From Candidatus Poseidoniaceae archaeon (GTDB taxonomy: Archaea > Thermoplasmatota > Poseidoniia > Poseidoniales > Poseidoniaceae), in NCBI GenBank assembly GCA_949372875.1, contig CASIAW010000001.1, positions 554,869 through 618,868 on the forward strand: a DNA stretch of 64,000 nt, read 5' to 3'. Shown here piece by piece: positions 63,190 to 64,000 of the stretch (the first letter of the stretch is position 1; the number at the start of each line of letters is the position of its first letter). The notes beneath the pieces are model-generated. The model worked only from the letters and a program-made list of their open reading frames with translations. It searched no databases and had not been told where the DNA came from. The position numbers were made by a program, and so were the translations under genes.

Positions 63190-63522
63190 ATGAATAGTGA
63201 CTTTGAACAGGAAAAGTTGTTGTCCGATTCACAGCAAAAAACTCCTCAATACGGTTCGCGCTTGATTCCAAAAATCATGAAAAAACCCATTGGTGTAGGG
63301 TTTCTTGTCGGACTTTCTATGGGAGTTGCAAATACACTCATCCTTTCAATTCCGTTCTTTATGTCGGTTCCTGCCGGTATTGTTCTTGGGATTTCGGTAT
63401 GTTTGATTGCCAGCCCAGGAATGCGCCATGACTTGGCTCAATTCAAACAACAACAACGTGAGCATCGTAAGCGACTACTCGCTCGAAAGGGAAGGAAGAA
63501 CGCTTTCACCATGTATGATTGA
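63190..63522 (+). CDS. Small membrane protein with two helices
   Basis: A 110-residue protein with two adjacent hydrophobic helices (GVGFLVGLSMGVANTLILSIPFF and VPAGIVLGISVCLIAS) and a basic C-terminal tail (REHRKRLLARKGRKNAF). The track begins at a TTG 18 codons upstream; the ATG at 63190 (MNSDFEQEKLL) is the likelier start. I do not recognise the family. The helical hairpin with a charged cytoplasmic end gives no catalytic clue. It lies between the acyl-CoA synthetase and an ABC-F gene, with gaps of about 100 and 80 bases, so it may be transcribed alone. Confidence 0.6.
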   Translation: MNSDFEQEKLLSDSQQKTPQYGSRLIPKIMKKPIGVGFLVGLSMGVANTLILSIPFFMSVPAGIVLGISVCLIASPGMRHDLAQFKQQQREHRKRLLARKGRKNAFTMYD

Positions 63523-63605
63523 TGCCAAGAAACTCTTGCTCTGACTGCAAAGTGGGAGGCATGGTGTTTATGAGGTGTTGACGGGGGCCGTAAAATGGGG
63601 AGAAC

Positions 63606-63983
63606 ATGGCACGCCAACTCATCAACATCGAAGGAGTCGACCGAAGTTTCGGCCCTGTTGACGTTTTGCTCGATATCAATCTCTTGGTTCAAGACGGAGA
63701 TCGCATAGGAATCGTTGGACATAATGGTGCTGGAAAGACCACACTGCTCAATACAATAAGTGAACAATCCCAAGACGTTGGGATGATCGATTACGCCCCA
63801 GGAATCCGTATCGCTTACCTCACTCAAATTCGAGACATTGATTCTGATTCATCCATCGAAGAAGAGTTGAGTCGTAAAGGACGGCAATTCCAAGAATTAG
63901 AAGAAGAAATCGCAGCCATTGAAGCACAAATGGCAGACCCAGCATTTTACGAAGGTGACTGGGAGTCGGTCATGGAGCGCTAG
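63606..63983 (+). CDS. ABC-F ATPase, N-terminal part; frame ends early (possible frameshift)
   Basis: The sequence opens like an ABC-F translation factor: IEGVDRSFGPVDVLLDINLLV, Walker A GHNGAGKTTLL, and the Q-loop region AYLTQIRDIDSD, followed by a coiled arm (ELEEEIAAIEAQMADPAFYEGDW). ABC-F proteins usually have 500-650 residues and two ATPase domains. This frame stops at TAG after 125 residues, before signature and Walker B. Both other plus frames stay open from the stop to the window end, so a frameshift (real or assembly error) close to 63970-63985 is likely. A true truncation cannot be ruled out because only 17 bases remain. The ATG follows GGGGAGA. Confidence 0.7.
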   Translation: MARQLINIEGVDRSFGPVDVLLDINLLVQDGDRIGIVGHNGAGKTTLLNTISEQSQDVGMIDYAPGIRIAYLTQIRDIDSDSSIEEELSRKGRQFQELEEEIAAIEAQMADPAFYEGDWESVMER

Positions 63984-64000
63984 AGTGCTTAAAAGAGTGC

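Noticed and set aside
1-64000. tRNA, rRNA, transposase, integrase or attachment sites
   Set aside because: Intergenic gaps are all below about 155 bases, none shows a cloverleaf or rRNA-like sequence by eye, and no recombinase or transposase motif appears among the ORFs.

Overview
The window reads as a gene-dense archaeal chromosome segment. It is most likely from a marine planktonic euryarchaeon of the Marine Group II (Poseidoniales) type. The archaeal assignment rests on a TATA-binding protein with two direct repeats, mevalonate kinase, NMD3, a Csl4 exosome subunit, an archaeal SepF, a METTL5-like methyltransferase and a bifunctional phosphoglucose/phosphomannose isomerase. The Marine Group II assignment is an inference. 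It comes from the mix of these genes with many very large secreted proteins (PKD, CARDB, thrombospondin-3-like and propeller repeats), several exopeptidase-like enzymes, an aerobic-style cytochrome c maturation set and an ETF:quinone oxidoreductase-like protein. I see no rRNA, tRNA, CRISPR array, IS element or prophage, and no gene-free gap exceeds about 155 bases.

Layout. 1-5.6 kb: a truncated secreted protein (minus), isoleucyl-tRNA synthetase and a propeller-like lipoprotein. 5.7-11.9 kb: two paralogous S15-type peptidases (one membrane-anchored, one a lipoprotein) flank a helix-hairpin-helix MutS-type ATPase, followed by a thioredoxin. 12-16.3 kb: a surface amidohydrolase with a lamin-tail domain, and cysteinyl-tRNA synthetase. 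16.3-21.7 kb: an NAD-dependent epimerase/reductase and a DRAM-like membrane protein, facing a minus-strand run of MutY, a glutamine amidotransferase and an EtfD-like membrane Fe-S protein. 21.9-33.3 kb: mevalonate kinase, TBP with a clear promoter, two giant tandem paralogous surface proteins, SepF, a Maf pyrophosphatase and a KaiC-like ATPase. 33.3-41.2 kb (minus): GlmS, a 1642-residue subtilisin and a rhomboid protease. 41.2-45.7 kb: an ABC/CcmB-like fusion, CcmC, CcmD-like, NMD3 and sugar-phosphate isomerase. 45.7-50.6 kb: an M23-like peptidase, a large polytopic protein with a dolichol-phosphate-type glycosyltransferase, and aspartate-semialdehyde dehydrogenase. 50.6-56 kb: an unknown acidic protein, a zinc-ribbon microprotein, a METTL5-like methyltransferase, a Csl4 protein fused to two RRM domains, and a COG1031-type radical SAM enzyme. 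56.1-64 kb: a 1395-residue surface protein ending in a cyclophilin domain, a SMUG1-type uracil-DNA glycosylase, an acyl-CoA synthetase, a small membrane protein and an apparently interrupted ABC-F ATPase.

How the genes fit together. Three themes recur. First, an elaborate cell surface and extracellular protein-degrading equipment: S15, S8, rhomboid and M23 peptidases, amidohydrolase, repeat proteins, and glycosylation genes with asparagine-rich acceptor stalks. This suits a heterotroph feeding on peptides. Second, respiration and fatty-acid use: Ccm proteins, an EtfD-like protein and acyl-CoA synthetase. Third, RNA and DNA maintenance: Csl4-RRM, METTL5, NMD3, MutY, SMUG1 and HhH-MutS. The most unusual architectures are the Csl4-RRM-RRM fusion, the cyclophilin-tipped repeat protein, and a shared cytoplasmic tail motif (GLPQGWT-EQW-HYG) in two surface proteins encoded directly upstream of sepF.
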